Source of the DNA: Pedobacter sp. N36a
GTDB taxonomy: Bacteria > Bacteroidota > Bacteroidia > Sphingobacteriales > Sphingobacteriaceae
Assembly (NCBI RefSeq): GCF_014472395.1
Contig: NZ_JACSZW010000005.1
Location: forward strand, 401,835-465,834
DNA: 64,000 nt
Direction of reading: 5' to 3'
Positions within the stretch are counted from its first letter, which is position 1, and each line of letters starts with the position of its first letter. The notes beneath the pieces are model-generated. The model was not told the DNA's origin and did no database searches. It was given only the letters and a program-made list of their open reading frames with translations. Both the position numbers and the translations under genes were made by a program. Shown one piece after another: positions 36,581 through 44,642 of this stretch.

Positions 36581-36616
36581 AAACTAAATGACGTATGAAC
36601 ATACATCATTTAGTTT
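36581..36616. promoter_or_regulatory. Operator-like palindrome upstream of XRE gene
   Basis: Two 17-base arms (AAACTAAATGACGTATG and CATACATCATTTAGTTT) with one mismatch and a 2-base centre lie 24 bases before the XRE start. The size and place suit a dimer-binding operator. Confidence 0.65.
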
Positions 36617-36718
36617 TTTTTATTATATTTGTTATCAGATGTTTATACGTTTTTCTGTATAAATATTTAAGAGTCTCGCACAAAAACCGCCAGTTTAGAC
36701 CGCGAGAGGACAAGTGAA

Positions 36719-36753
36719 TTTGCCCAAACCTGAAGGTATATTTTTTATCTTTG
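36719..36753 (+). promoter_or_regulatory. Candidate promoter for a small RNA
   Basis: TTTG (36719-36722) and TATCTTTG (36746-36753) match both Bacteroidota promoter boxes. The 23-base spacing is a little longer than usual (19-21). Confidence 0.5.
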
Positions 36754-36759
36754 AGGTAT

Positions 36760-36884
36760 CTTATATATTTAAGGTTGGGCTTCACTTAAGTCTTTTGTGG
36801 TCAACTTTGACCCTCGTGCAGGGTTAAAGGGGTTCCTGGCGGTACCTTGTGCAAAAGCAGTGAAGTCTAACCTTATTTTTTTTA
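36760..36884 (+). ncRNA. Candidate structured small RNA of about 125 nt
   Basis: The left arm AAGGTTGGGCTTCACT (36771-36786) pairs with AGTGAAGTCTAACCTT (36859-36874) through 16 pairs, two of them G-U. The right arm runs straight into TTATTTTTTTT, as an intrinsic terminator. Inside, GGTCAA/TTGACC and CCCT/AGGG make two small hairpins. The promoter above would start transcription at about 36,760. The closed-stem shape recalls 6S-type RNAs, but I cannot match it to a known family. No open frame overlaps it. Confidence 0.55.
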
Positions 36885-37018
36885 ATAAGGCAGTTGTATT
36901 GCTTTTTTAAGACTCATTTAAAAAAATCTAATTTAAATGAGATATGAAAACTAACCCATTCCCCTATCGCAACATTCAGATGTTGATCATAAAGGCACCG
37001 GTATAAACCTAACTTATT

Positions 37019-37081
37019 CCAGGCGGGCAATACTTCTGTCGGTTAAACGATATCAGTAATTTCTCAAATTGCCCGCCCTGG
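37019..37081 (+). promoter_or_regulatory. Strong stem-loop in the leader of the second susC
   Basis: CCAGGCGGGCAA pairs with TTGCCCGCCCTGG (one bulge) around about 37 bases, ending 40 bases ahead of the susC ATG. It is much more G+C-rich than its surroundings. It may control the SusCD operon by attenuation or as an RNA target site. Confidence 0.55.
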
Positions 37082-37121
37082 TATTCTTTTAAAATCTAAA
37101 TAACCATCTAAATCATTTAAC

Positions 37122-40073
37122 ATGAAAAAAACGATACTATTAATCGTAATGGCCACGCTTTGCACATTTTTTTGTGCAAAAGTGCAAACCATCTATCACA
37201 TATCGGGAATAATTAAGGATGAAAATGGCCTACCCCTTCCTGGTGCTACTATCAAAATTAAGGAAACTAGTATAATGGCATCATCGGACAAAAATGGAAA
37301 ATTTACAATTTCTGCACCTTCAACAAAAGTAACCTTACAAATAAGTTTTCTCGGTTATCAGCCTAAAGATATAACACTTACAAAGGCCTCTGTTTCCCTT
37401 GAAATACAATTAAAACCAGATCAAAATTCACTAAATGAAATTCAGGTCATTGGTTATGGTACAACCACCAAACGATTGAATACAGGCAGTGTTTCTACCA
37501 TTACGGCTAAACAAATAGAGGAACAGCCTGTTACCAATGTTCTTTCCGCATTATCTGGACGAATGCCTGGCGTATTTGTCCAAACCACCAATGGGCTCCC
37601 TGGTGGAAACATCAATATACAAATTAGAGGAACTGGTTCCATTGCCGCCGGCACAAACCCTTTATATATAGTAGATGGTGTTCCTTTTGAATCTTCAATA
37701 ATTGATCCTAACTCATTAATTGGAACCGGAAATATGTCAGGAGCAATTAACCCGTTAAACAGTATCAATCCTGCAGATATTGAAAGTATTAGTGTACTTA
37801 AAGATGCTGATGCAACGGCAATTTATGGAAGTAGGGGCACTAATGGAGTAGTTTTAATTACCACAAAAAAAGGTAGTGGAGAAATAACGAAAACCAATAT
37901 CAGCCTAAGTAGAGGCATAAACCAGTCTACGAACCTTGCTAAACTATTAAACCTTCAAGACTATCTTCAAATCAGAAGAGAAGCCTTTACCAATACCAAT
38001 CAAACTCCTACGATAACCAATGCACCTGACCTTTTGCTATGGGATCAAAACCAAGACATCAACTGGCCGGATTATTTATTCGGAAACAACGCGGAAAATA
38101 CAGATTTACAGGCAAGTTTAACAGGCGGCTCTGGACGTACTACTTTTAATACTTCAGTAAATTATCATCAAGAAAGTAATGTACTTTCTGATTTAGCAAA
38201 ATACACTCGAGGTGGATTGCATTTTAACCTTAACCATCGCTCATCTGATCAAAAATTCCAACTGCAACTCACAAACTCAATTATACTTGACAATAATAGA
38301 AGTCCAAATCTTCAGGGGGCTAGTTCTGGCTTACTATTGCCTCCCAATTTCCCTTTAATAAATACATCAGGAAATTATCAATGGCGCGGCACTAATCCCT
38401 TAGCAGAAATGAATGCTACTACTACAGCTAAAACGGACAACATCATCACCAATATTAACCTTAGTTATGAATTGTTTAATAGTCTGAACTTTAAACTGAG
38501 TACCGGATATAGTAAAATCAACACCAATCAGGTACAGCTTTTTCCGATGCGATCTCTTTCTCCTGGATCGACAAACTATACTCAGTATGGACAAAATTCA
38601 AACCAAGCATACCTTGTAGAACCTCAGATTAACTATCAAAAGAAAATTAACAATAGCCAGCTAAGTATGCTTTTGGGAGGAACATATCAGGAAAAATCAG
38701 GTAGGGATTTGTTTTTAAGAAGCAGTGATTATAGTAATGAAGAGTTGATGGAAGACATTGCATCCGCTGCAACAGTTGACATTAGATCCAACAATAATAC
38801 CAATTATAAATACCTCTCTATATTTGGACGGGCGACCTATAACCTCAACAGTAAATATATTTTAAGCCTCACTTTTAGACGTGATGGCTCATCTAAATTT
38901 GGGGACGGAAACCGCTTTGGAAACTTTGGTGCTATCGGTGCAGCATGGCTGTTTGGAGAAGAACAATTCCTAAAAGACCACCTTGGCTTCTTAAGTTTCG
39001 GAAAATTGAGGTCAAGTTATGGAACTACAGGAAATGACCAAATTACAGACTACCAATACTTATCAACCTATTCCAGCCAAGGTTATACCTATGAAGGTAT
39101 CTCTACTTTGAATCCATCTCGGATCGACAATGCAAATTTTCATTGGGAAACCACCCGAAAGTTAGAATTTGCCTTAGAAACAGGATTTTTGAAAAATAGA
39201 ATCTTATTCAACCTCAACTACTACAGAAACCGCAGTAAAGACCAATTGGTACAATATAACCTACCAGTAATCACTGGTTTTGCATCCTACCAGGCTAATC
39301 TTCCAGCAATCGTTCAAAATACAGGATGGGAACTAGAACTTACAACAGTGAATCTCCAAAACCACAACATCAAATGGAGTAGCACCTTTAATCTCACTAT
39401 ACCCAAAAACAAATTAGTTAGTTTCCAAAACATTGAGGATTCCGGCTATGCACAAACTTTGGTTGTTGGCTATGACATTACCAGAATTTATGGATATCAA
39501 TTCTTAGGTATAAATCATCAAACAGGCAACGCCAGTTATGGTGATCAGAATGGTCTCTCTAGTCAATCACCTTATTATTTTAATACCATAGGTAAACGCA
39601 CTCCAGATTTCTACGGTGGTTTAGGCAATACCGTAACTTACCACAATTTTTCAATAGACTTATTTTTCCAGTTTGCAAAGCAAATGTTATCTGGTGGACT
39701 CCGGTCCTCTCCTGGTCTTTTAATCAATAATTATGCTTTTATAAAAGAAAGGTGGCAACAACCTGGTGACATCACCAATGTACCTAAGGCAAGTACCATT
39801 TTTGATTCATATTACGCCAGCTCGTCTGCAAATTATTTTGATTCTTCATACCTAAGATTAAAAAATGTAGCCATTAATTACAGGTTGCCGACCGAGCTGA
39901 CATCAAAAATGAAGTTACAAACGCTCAACCTATTTTTAAGGGGGCAAAACCTAATTACGTTCTGGAACAATAATAATCCCCTGATGGATCCAGAATCCGG
40001 AGCCCTATCGGCAACCCAAAGGAACATCCCTCCTATAAAATCCCTTGTCATCGGTTTCAACCTTACATTTTAA
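37122..40073 (+). CDS. SusC/RagA-family TonB-linked outer membrane protein
   Basis: The complete 983-residue protein has a signal peptide (1-21) and a CarboxypepD_reg-like domain (about 27-105: GIIKDENGLPLPGATIKIKE). The plug domain holds QIRGTGSIAAGTNPLYIVDG and SISVLKDADATAIYGSRGTN, and the beta-barrel ends in VIGFNLTF. No STN domain is present, so signalling to an anti-sigma factor is not expected. It imports an unknown substrate. It begins a three-gene operon with susD and a TlpA-like gene, all inside the mobile element. Confidence 0.95.
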   Translation: MKKTILLIVMATLCTFFCAKVQTIYHISGIIKDENGLPLPGATIKIKETSIMASSDKNGKFTISAPSTKVTLQISFLGYQPKDITLTKASVSLEIQLKPDQNSLNEIQVIGYGTTTKRLNTGSVSTITAKQIEEQPVTNVLSALSGRMPGVFVQTTNGLPGGNINIQIRGTGSIAAGTNPLYIVDGVPFESSIIDPNSLIGTGNMSGAINPLNSINPADIESISVLKDADATAIYGSRGTNGVVLITTKKGSGEITKTNISLSRGINQSTNLAKLLNLQDYLQIRREAFTNTNQTPTITNAPDLLLWDQNQDINWPDYLFGNNAENTDLQASLTGGSGRTTFNTSVNYHQESNVLSDLAKYTRGGLHFNLNHRSSDQKFQLQLTNSIILDNNRSPNLQGASSGLLLPPNFPLINTSGNYQWRGTNPLAEMNATTTAKTDNIITNINLSYELFNSLNFKLSTGYSKINTNQVQLFPMRSLSPGSTNYTQYGQNSNQAYLVEPQINYQKKINNSQLSMLLGGTYQEKSGRDLFLRSSDYSNEELMEDIASAATVDIRSNNNTNYKYLSIFGRATYNLNSKYILSLTFRRDGSSKFGDGNRFGNFGAIGAAWLFGEEQFLKDHLGFLSFGKLRSSYGTTGNDQITDYQYLSTYSSQGYTYEGISTLNPSRIDNANFHWETTRKLEFALETGFLKNRILFNLNYYRNRSKDQLVQYNLPVITGFASYQANLPAIVQNTGWELELTTVNLQNHNIKWSSTFNLTIPKNKLVSFQNIEDSGYAQTLVVGYDITRIYGYQFLGINHQTGNASYGDQNGLSSQSPYYFNTIGKRTPDFYGGLGNTVTYHNFSIDLFFQFAKQMLSGGLRSSPGLLINNYAFIKERWQQPGDITNVPKASTIFDSYYASSSANYFDSSYLRLKNVAINYRLPTELTSKMKLQTLNLFLRGQNLITFWNNNNPLMDPESGALSATQRNIPPIKSLVIGFNLTF

Positions 40074-40084
40074 ATTACAAAATC

Positions 40085-41452
40085 ATGAACTTTAAACTTG
40101 TCATCCATCAAACCCTAATCGGCATCACCATTTTGATTTTTTTTTCCTGTTCAAAGCTAACCGATGTGGAATCCCCTAAAAACCAACTGACCACAGACAA
40201 AGTCTTTGCTGACACGAATGGTGTAAAGGCCGCTTTATTTAACATTTATGTAAAATTTGAAAATCTTCAAGATCCAGTCTGCAACCAGTTCCTGTCTATT
40301 TATGCTGATGAATCTGTAAGTCTAAACAACCAAAATTGGAACCAAAGCAGGATTTCGGCAGACGATGGATTTAATCAGAACAACTGGACATACTTATACT
40401 CTGTCATTTATCAATGCAATATGATTCTGGAACAAACCACAATCAGCTCTCAACTTACTTGGGAATTCAAAACTAAAATACAAGGTGAAGCCCGGTTTTT
40501 AAGAGCTTATGCTTACTTTTTTCTGGTTAATTTGTACGGGAAAGTTCCATTGCTATTAACAACTTCTTTAGATGAGAACAGAAAAGCACCTCAGCAAGAC
40601 TCTGGTGTCATTTATACCCAAGTTATAAATGACTTAGTTCAAGCCAGAGAACAACTTCCTTCAAGCTATCAGGGCACAGGAAAATTCAGAGCAAACAAGG
40701 CTTGTGCCACAGCACTTCTTGCCAGGGTATATCTATATCAGAGCAATTGGGCGATGGCTGAAAGCCTTGCAAACGAGTTAATTAATAGTAACATTTACAC
40801 CCCGCTTGAAAGTCCTGTAAATGTATTCAAGGCAAATAGTAAAGAAAGTATATTGCAACTATCTACCCAAAAGGGTTATGTCACAGCTATTGAGGGGATG
40901 ATCCCGTCTACTTCAACCGAAATACCCGGCCTATTTTTTACTGATAATTTTTATAATTCTTTTGAAACTGGAGATTTAAGAAAAATCAACTGGACAAAGG
41001 CAAATACAGTCATTAATAACAACTCGACCACCGTATACGGCTATCCTTTTAAATATCAAAACAACACCGTAAATAGCAGTAATCCAGAAAATCTAATCGT
41101 TCTCCGTATTGCCGAACAATATCTCATCCGTGCAGAAGCAAGGGCCCGGCAAAATAAAATTAGTGGTCAAAATAGTGCTACAGATGATATAAACAGCCTA
41201 AGGAAACGAGCCGGACTTTCAGAAATCAACCCAATCGGATTAGATGAGACCCTACAGGCAATCTATACAGAACGCAGACATGAAATGTTCTTTGAAAACG
41301 GAGATCGATTTTTAAACCTAAAACGCACCGGAAATTTACAGCATATAATGACATCCCTAAAACCAACATGGATAAGCTCCGCTGCTCTATTGCCTATTCC
41401 AATTAAAGAAATCACTTACAATGCTAATCTCATACAAAATGATGGCTACTAA
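40085..41452 (+). CDS. SusD/RagB-family nutrient-binding lipoprotein
   Basis: The 455-residue protein has a lipoprotein signal with FFSCSK (Cys near residue 21). SusD landmarks include GEARFLRAYAYFFLVNLYGK, LRIAEQYLIRAEARARQN and IYTERRHEMFFENGDRFLNL. It starts 12 bases after susC and forms the lid of that transporter. The next frame overlaps its end, but the likely start of the next gene lies 17 bases after the stop. Confidence 0.95.
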   Translation: MNFKLVIHQTLIGITILIFFSCSKLTDVESPKNQLTTDKVFADTNGVKAALFNIYVKFENLQDPVCNQFLSIYADESVSLNNQNWNQSRISADDGFNQNNWTYLYSVIYQCNMILEQTTISSQLTWEFKTKIQGEARFLRAYAYFFLVNLYGKVPLLLTTSLDENRKAPQQDSGVIYTQVINDLVQAREQLPSSYQGTGKFRANKACATALLARVYLYQSNWAMAESLANELINSNIYTPLESPVNVFKANSKESILQLSTQKGYVTAIEGMIPSTSTEIPGLFFTDNFYNSFETGDLRKINWTKANTVINNNSTTVYGYPFKYQNNTVNSSNPENLIVLRIAEQYLIRAEARARQNKISGQNSATDDINSLRKRAGLSEINPIGLDETLQAIYTERRHEMFFENGDRFLNLKRTGNLQHIMTSLKPTWISSAALLPIPIKEITYNANLIQNDGY

Positions 41453-41468
41453 ATTTATTTCAAGGACC

Positions 41469-42800
41469 ATGATCCTGAAAAAGATCTATTTACTAGCTGC
41501 AATTTGTAGCTTATCTTTTTCTATAAGAGCACAATCCCATCCCGAAGTCCAATTGAATGATACCCTTCCAGATTTACCCATACAATTCCTGATTCAACCA
41601 GATCAGGGCCCTTTAACAACAGCAATGCTAATTAAAAAGGGAGGCCTCATTATAAATTTTTGGGCAACATGGTGTAAACCCTGCGTGAAGGAATTAGAAT
41701 TTTTGGCCACACAGGCCAATAAACACAAGGATAGCCTTAGTATACTGTCCATCAGCTATGAAGACAAAATAACTGTACGAAAATTTTTAGATAATCATCA
41801 GAATATCGCAGGTTCTTCTCTAAAAATCATAACAGATGATAAGCTATTTTCACAGCTATTCTTCCATCAAGCCTTACCTCATAATGTATGGATCAATAGA
41901 CAGGGCGTTGTTAAGGCTATAACAGGTGGTGAAAGTATCACAGAGGCTAACCTAATTTCTTTTTTGAATGATAAGATAAAAGTAATGGACTTCAAAAAGG
42001 AAATTCCTTTTGATCAGTTGAAACCATTACAAGTTCCAGACTCCTTACTTGGATTCAGATCCATCTTTGTGAAAAAATTAGAAGGTGTTGAAATGAGTGG
42101 AACGGTAATTAGCCCTGGAAAACTTGGAAGGCCAAATATGAAACGCTTTTTCGAATTCAACTCACTCATTAAAGACATGATTTATAATGCCTACCAAATG
42201 CCAGGCCTAATATCAAATGACTATCTAATGGAAATAATAACCAATGATTCCTCTAGGTACTTTTGGCCGGGAGAAAAAAAGAATATTCAGACTTATAAGG
42301 GGGAATCTTTAGTTAATTGGCAAAAGAACAATCAATATACTTATGAGCTTAGAACTGCAAACCGATTGACCGATTCAATCTTCAGTAAACACGTAATCAG
42401 TGACCTGGAACTAAACCTTGGTATTCATACAAGGAAAGTGTTGAAAAAGCGTAATTGCTGGGTAGTCACATATGACGTTAAATCCAACAAAATCAAAAAA
42501 GCAGATAAAGATGCTCCCTATCGGATGGGTATAATAGACAACAAACTTCTCATTTCAAATGTACCTTTAGACTATCTCCTGAACTGGATCGTTAGCGCCA
42601 CATTTAGAACTCCAAGGAAAGAGCCATACCTTAACAAAACCAAAATAAATTATCCTATTACAGCAGAAATTGATCTTGGAGATGATCCCTCCCTTTATAC
42701 CCAACAGCAACATATTACAAGTTGTTTAAGTAAACACCTCGGACTAAAGTTTAAGCTTAAAAATACAAAATACCCCATCATACAGATCATAGACCTCTAA
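41469..42800 (+). CDS. TlpA-like thioredoxin fused to a DUF3738-like domain
   Basis: From ATG 41469 this gives 443 residues. A signal peptide (MILKKIYLLAAICSLSFS) is followed by a TlpA/AhpC-type thioredoxin domain (about 30-165) with the active site ATWCKPCVKEL. The C-terminal part ends TSCLSKHLGLKFKLKNTKYP then IIQIIDL, the pattern of DUF3738 proteins. It should act on disulfides in the periplasm. Being the third gene of the SusCD operon, it may handle a Cys-containing peptide or protein rather than sugar. The DUF3738 call is from pattern memory. Confidence 0.8.
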   Translation: MILKKIYLLAAICSLSFSIRAQSHPEVQLNDTLPDLPIQFLIQPDQGPLTTAMLIKKGGLIINFWATWCKPCVKELEFLATQANKHKDSLSILSISYEDKITVRKFLDNHQNIAGSSLKIITDDKLFSQLFFHQALPHNVWINRQGVVKAITGGESITEANLISFLNDKIKVMDFKKEIPFDQLKPLQVPDSLLGFRSIFVKKLEGVEMSGTVISPGKLGRPNMKRFFEFNSLIKDMIYNAYQMPGLISNDYLMEIITNDSSRYFWPGEKKNIQTYKGESLVNWQKNNQYTYELRTANRLTDSIFSKHVISDLELNLGIHTRKVLKKRNCWVVTYDVKSNKIKKADKDAPYRMGIIDNKLLISNVPLDYLLNWIVSATFRTPRKEPYLNKTKINYPITAEIDLGDDPSLYTQQQHITSCLSKHLGLKFKLKNTKYPIIQIIDL

Positions 42801-42803
42801 AAG

Positions 42804-42834
42804 AAAGCCCCGGAATTGGTAAACCGGGGCCTTT
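42804..42834. terminator. Bidirectional terminator between convergent operons
   Basis: GCCCCGG (42807-42813) pairs with CCGGGGC (42824-42830), flanked by AAA on the left and CTTT on the right. It ends the SusCD-TlpA operon and the leftward DUF6520 unit. Confidence 0.8.
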
Positions 42835-42836
42835 CA

Positions 42837-43085
42837 CTAATTAAATCTGATAGTTTGAACGTCCAGTGGATCTTCCACATTCGTTCCTGTAGCACAAACA
42901 GCCTTACTGCCTGAACAGCCATAATGGAGTTGAGCCTGCGGGATGGTCCCGGTAAACGAATTACTTCCTGTCCAACTGTACATTGGATCCAGAGTGCTTG
43001 AAGTGTTTGCCGCTTTTGTAGCGAAGGCTCCTCCAACACCAGCAACTATTGCCAGTGCAAGGAAAGTTGACTTTAAACTTTTCAT
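42837..43085 (-). CDS. DUF6520-family small exported protein
   Basis: The 82-residue product has a signal-peptide-like N-terminus (MKSLKSTFLALAIVAGVGGA). A short mature part rich in Ser, Thr and Gly contains two Cys (HYGCSGSKAVCATG). This is the DUF6520 pattern seen in Bacteroidota beside MauE-like genes. The mature peptide is probably exported and disulfide-bonded. Its place next to a TlpA gene and a LanB-type dehydratase makes it worth testing as a substrate. Confidence 0.8.
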   Translation of the reverse strand: MKSLKSTFLALAIVAGVGGAFATKAANTSSTLDPMYSWTGSNSFTGTIPQAQLHYGCSGSKAVCATGTNVEDPLDVQTIRFN

Positions 43086-43126
43086 AACGTTTAATATTTA
43101 ATGAATAATTGACTTTTATGATCTAC

Positions 43127-43588
43127 TCACGCTTCCGGACGCGCTGAATATTCGATTTTTGATGGTTGTTCCATTTTCTTTTTGCGTGCTAATCTTAGTC
43201 CCAAATAGGCTATTGCAATAAAAAATGCATTGAAAAACAAATGACCTTTCCAACTCAACATACTGACAATTCCACCGCAGGTACATGGTAAATGAAGGCC
43301 CGAAACGAGCATGCCTAAAATGTATACTTCAAATACCGTAAGTAAAATAATTGATCCTATAAATCCTACTTTTCTTACTTTAGGAAAAAGTAAGAATCCA
43401 ACTAGAATGATCTCGAACAATGGGACAACCCAGGCTAAAAAAGGTGCAAGAATCGCCATCAGACTTAAAGGAGACAGCTTCATTTGGAATATAAATTTAT
43501 CATACTCTAAAAGCTTGCTGACTGCTGTATAAGCAAATAACAGTATTATTAATGCAGCACAGATTTCGGTGAATGTTTTTGATTTCAT
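43127..43588 (-). CDS. MauE/DoxX-type redox-associated membrane protein
   Basis: This 153-residue protein has four membrane helices and a CTCGG motif (LHLPCTCGGIVSMLSWKGHL) at the end of the second half, as in MauE-like proteins that pass electrons for disulfide chemistry. It lies 41 bases upstream of the DUF6520 gene on the same strand. The likely job is to oxidise or isomerise the exported peptide. Confidence 0.82.
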   Translation of the reverse strand: MKSKTFTEICAALIILLFAYTAVSKLLEYDKFIFQMKLSPLSLMAILAPFLAWVVPLFEIILVGFLLFPKVRKVGFIGSIILLTVFEVYILGMLVSGLHLPCTCGGIVSMLSWKGHLFFNAFFIAIAYLGLRLARKKKMEQPSKIEYSARPEA

Positions 43589-43681
43589 AGCAGATGATTT
43601 ACTTCATCTAATTTCAGCACCACACCAACCAGAAAGCCCCACAATTGTTGGCAGATCACCGACCTAATGAATTTCTACTGA

Positions 43682-44263
43682 TTATGAATTGTATCTATTA
43701 AAGCCATCATCCTTAATTCCTAGAAAATTTGCAATGTCTTTATGTCGAGCAATATTAAACAGTGATTTATGTTCATGATAAAACTTCAAGTATTTTACCT
43801 TAGCTGAAAGCGATTGCAAATCCTTCAAATGTGTTAAGCGCAAATGATCATAATAGTGCCTAATGGACTCCACCAAAGGCCATACCTCTGGAAAGGTATC
43901 ACGGAGTATGATAAAATCCTCATAATCCATTTCAATTAGCCGACACTCTTCTATAAGTTCCACCGCTGATTCAGCGGGCTGTTGACTGAAGAAACCTGGA
44001 TATGCGAAAATAAAATCTTCTTTAAACCAGAACCAGCTGGTCATTTCGTTACCATTTTCCAGATCAACACCAATTTCGCGTGCATGCCCCTCACAAATAA
44101 ACCAAACTTGATCTCCTTTTTTTCCCTTCTGTAATAAGATTTCCCCTTTATGGCCATCATGTTCTTTCAAAAATGGCCTTAATGCATTTACAAGTCCTGC
44201 ACTTAGTGGATAAAAAGAGGCTAAACGCTCCAACAATAACGTAAAAACTGAATTAGAAATCAT
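43682..44263 (-). CDS. Crp/Fnr-family transcriptional regulator
   Basis: The 193-residue protein has a cNMP-like beta roll (HKGEILLQKGKKGDQVWFIC, MTSWFWFKEDFIFAYPGFF). The recognition helix at the C-terminus is short (DIANFLGIKDDGFNRYN). It leads the leftward MauE/DUF6520 unit, 93 bases ahead of MauE, and faces the LanB gene. It probably controls one or both. A paralogue lies at 35,160. Confidence 0.85.
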   Translation of the reverse strand: MISNSVFTLLLERLASFYPLSAGLVNALRPFLKEHDGHKGEILLQKGKKGDQVWFICEGHAREIGVDLENGNEMTSWFWFKEDFIFAYPGFFSQQPAESAVELIEECRLIEMDYEDFIILRDTFPEVWPLVESIRHYYDHLRLTHLKDLQSLSAKVKYLKFYHEHKSLFNIARHKDIANFLGIKDDGFNRYNS

Positions 44264-44642
44264 AGCAATCTCCTTTCCATTGATGGACCATTTAATCCCA
44301 AGCCTTCTCTTCTAGCAGAACTAAAAAAGGAAGCTCTATCACTTCCTTTTTTGTATCGATCCAGAATTGGAATAAAGAACGCGGGTTGAAATGATCGGTT
44401 AATAAATCAATAATTTCTCAAGTCCAATATATCCCATGTGCCAGGATTCACGGTCTTTATTACACCTGATAAATAAAGACCGTGATGTAAGCAGTTTTGA
44501 CTTACACCAGTGCAAGCAACAGCGTTCCTTCTTTCTCTTAGTATAAGTCCAGTTGCATCTTATGTAAACCCTGCTCCTATTCATGTAATTAGTTTTTGGT
44601 CTGTAAAAACTACTACTAGTTTCCCTTAAACAAAAACAGAAA
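44264..44642. other. Divergent promoter region with a 13-bp inverted repeat
   Basis: This 379-base gap between the Crp-type gene and LanB holds a perfect inverted repeat at 44,449-44,484 (CACGGTCTTTATT and its complement, 10-base spacer) without a T run. A second hairpin (GGAAGC...ACTTCC) lies at about 44,330. I looked for a leader peptide with a GG end or a Cys-rich core. A minus-strand frame ending ACTGVSQNCLHHG... lacks a start codon, so no precursor can be called here. Confidence 0.45.
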
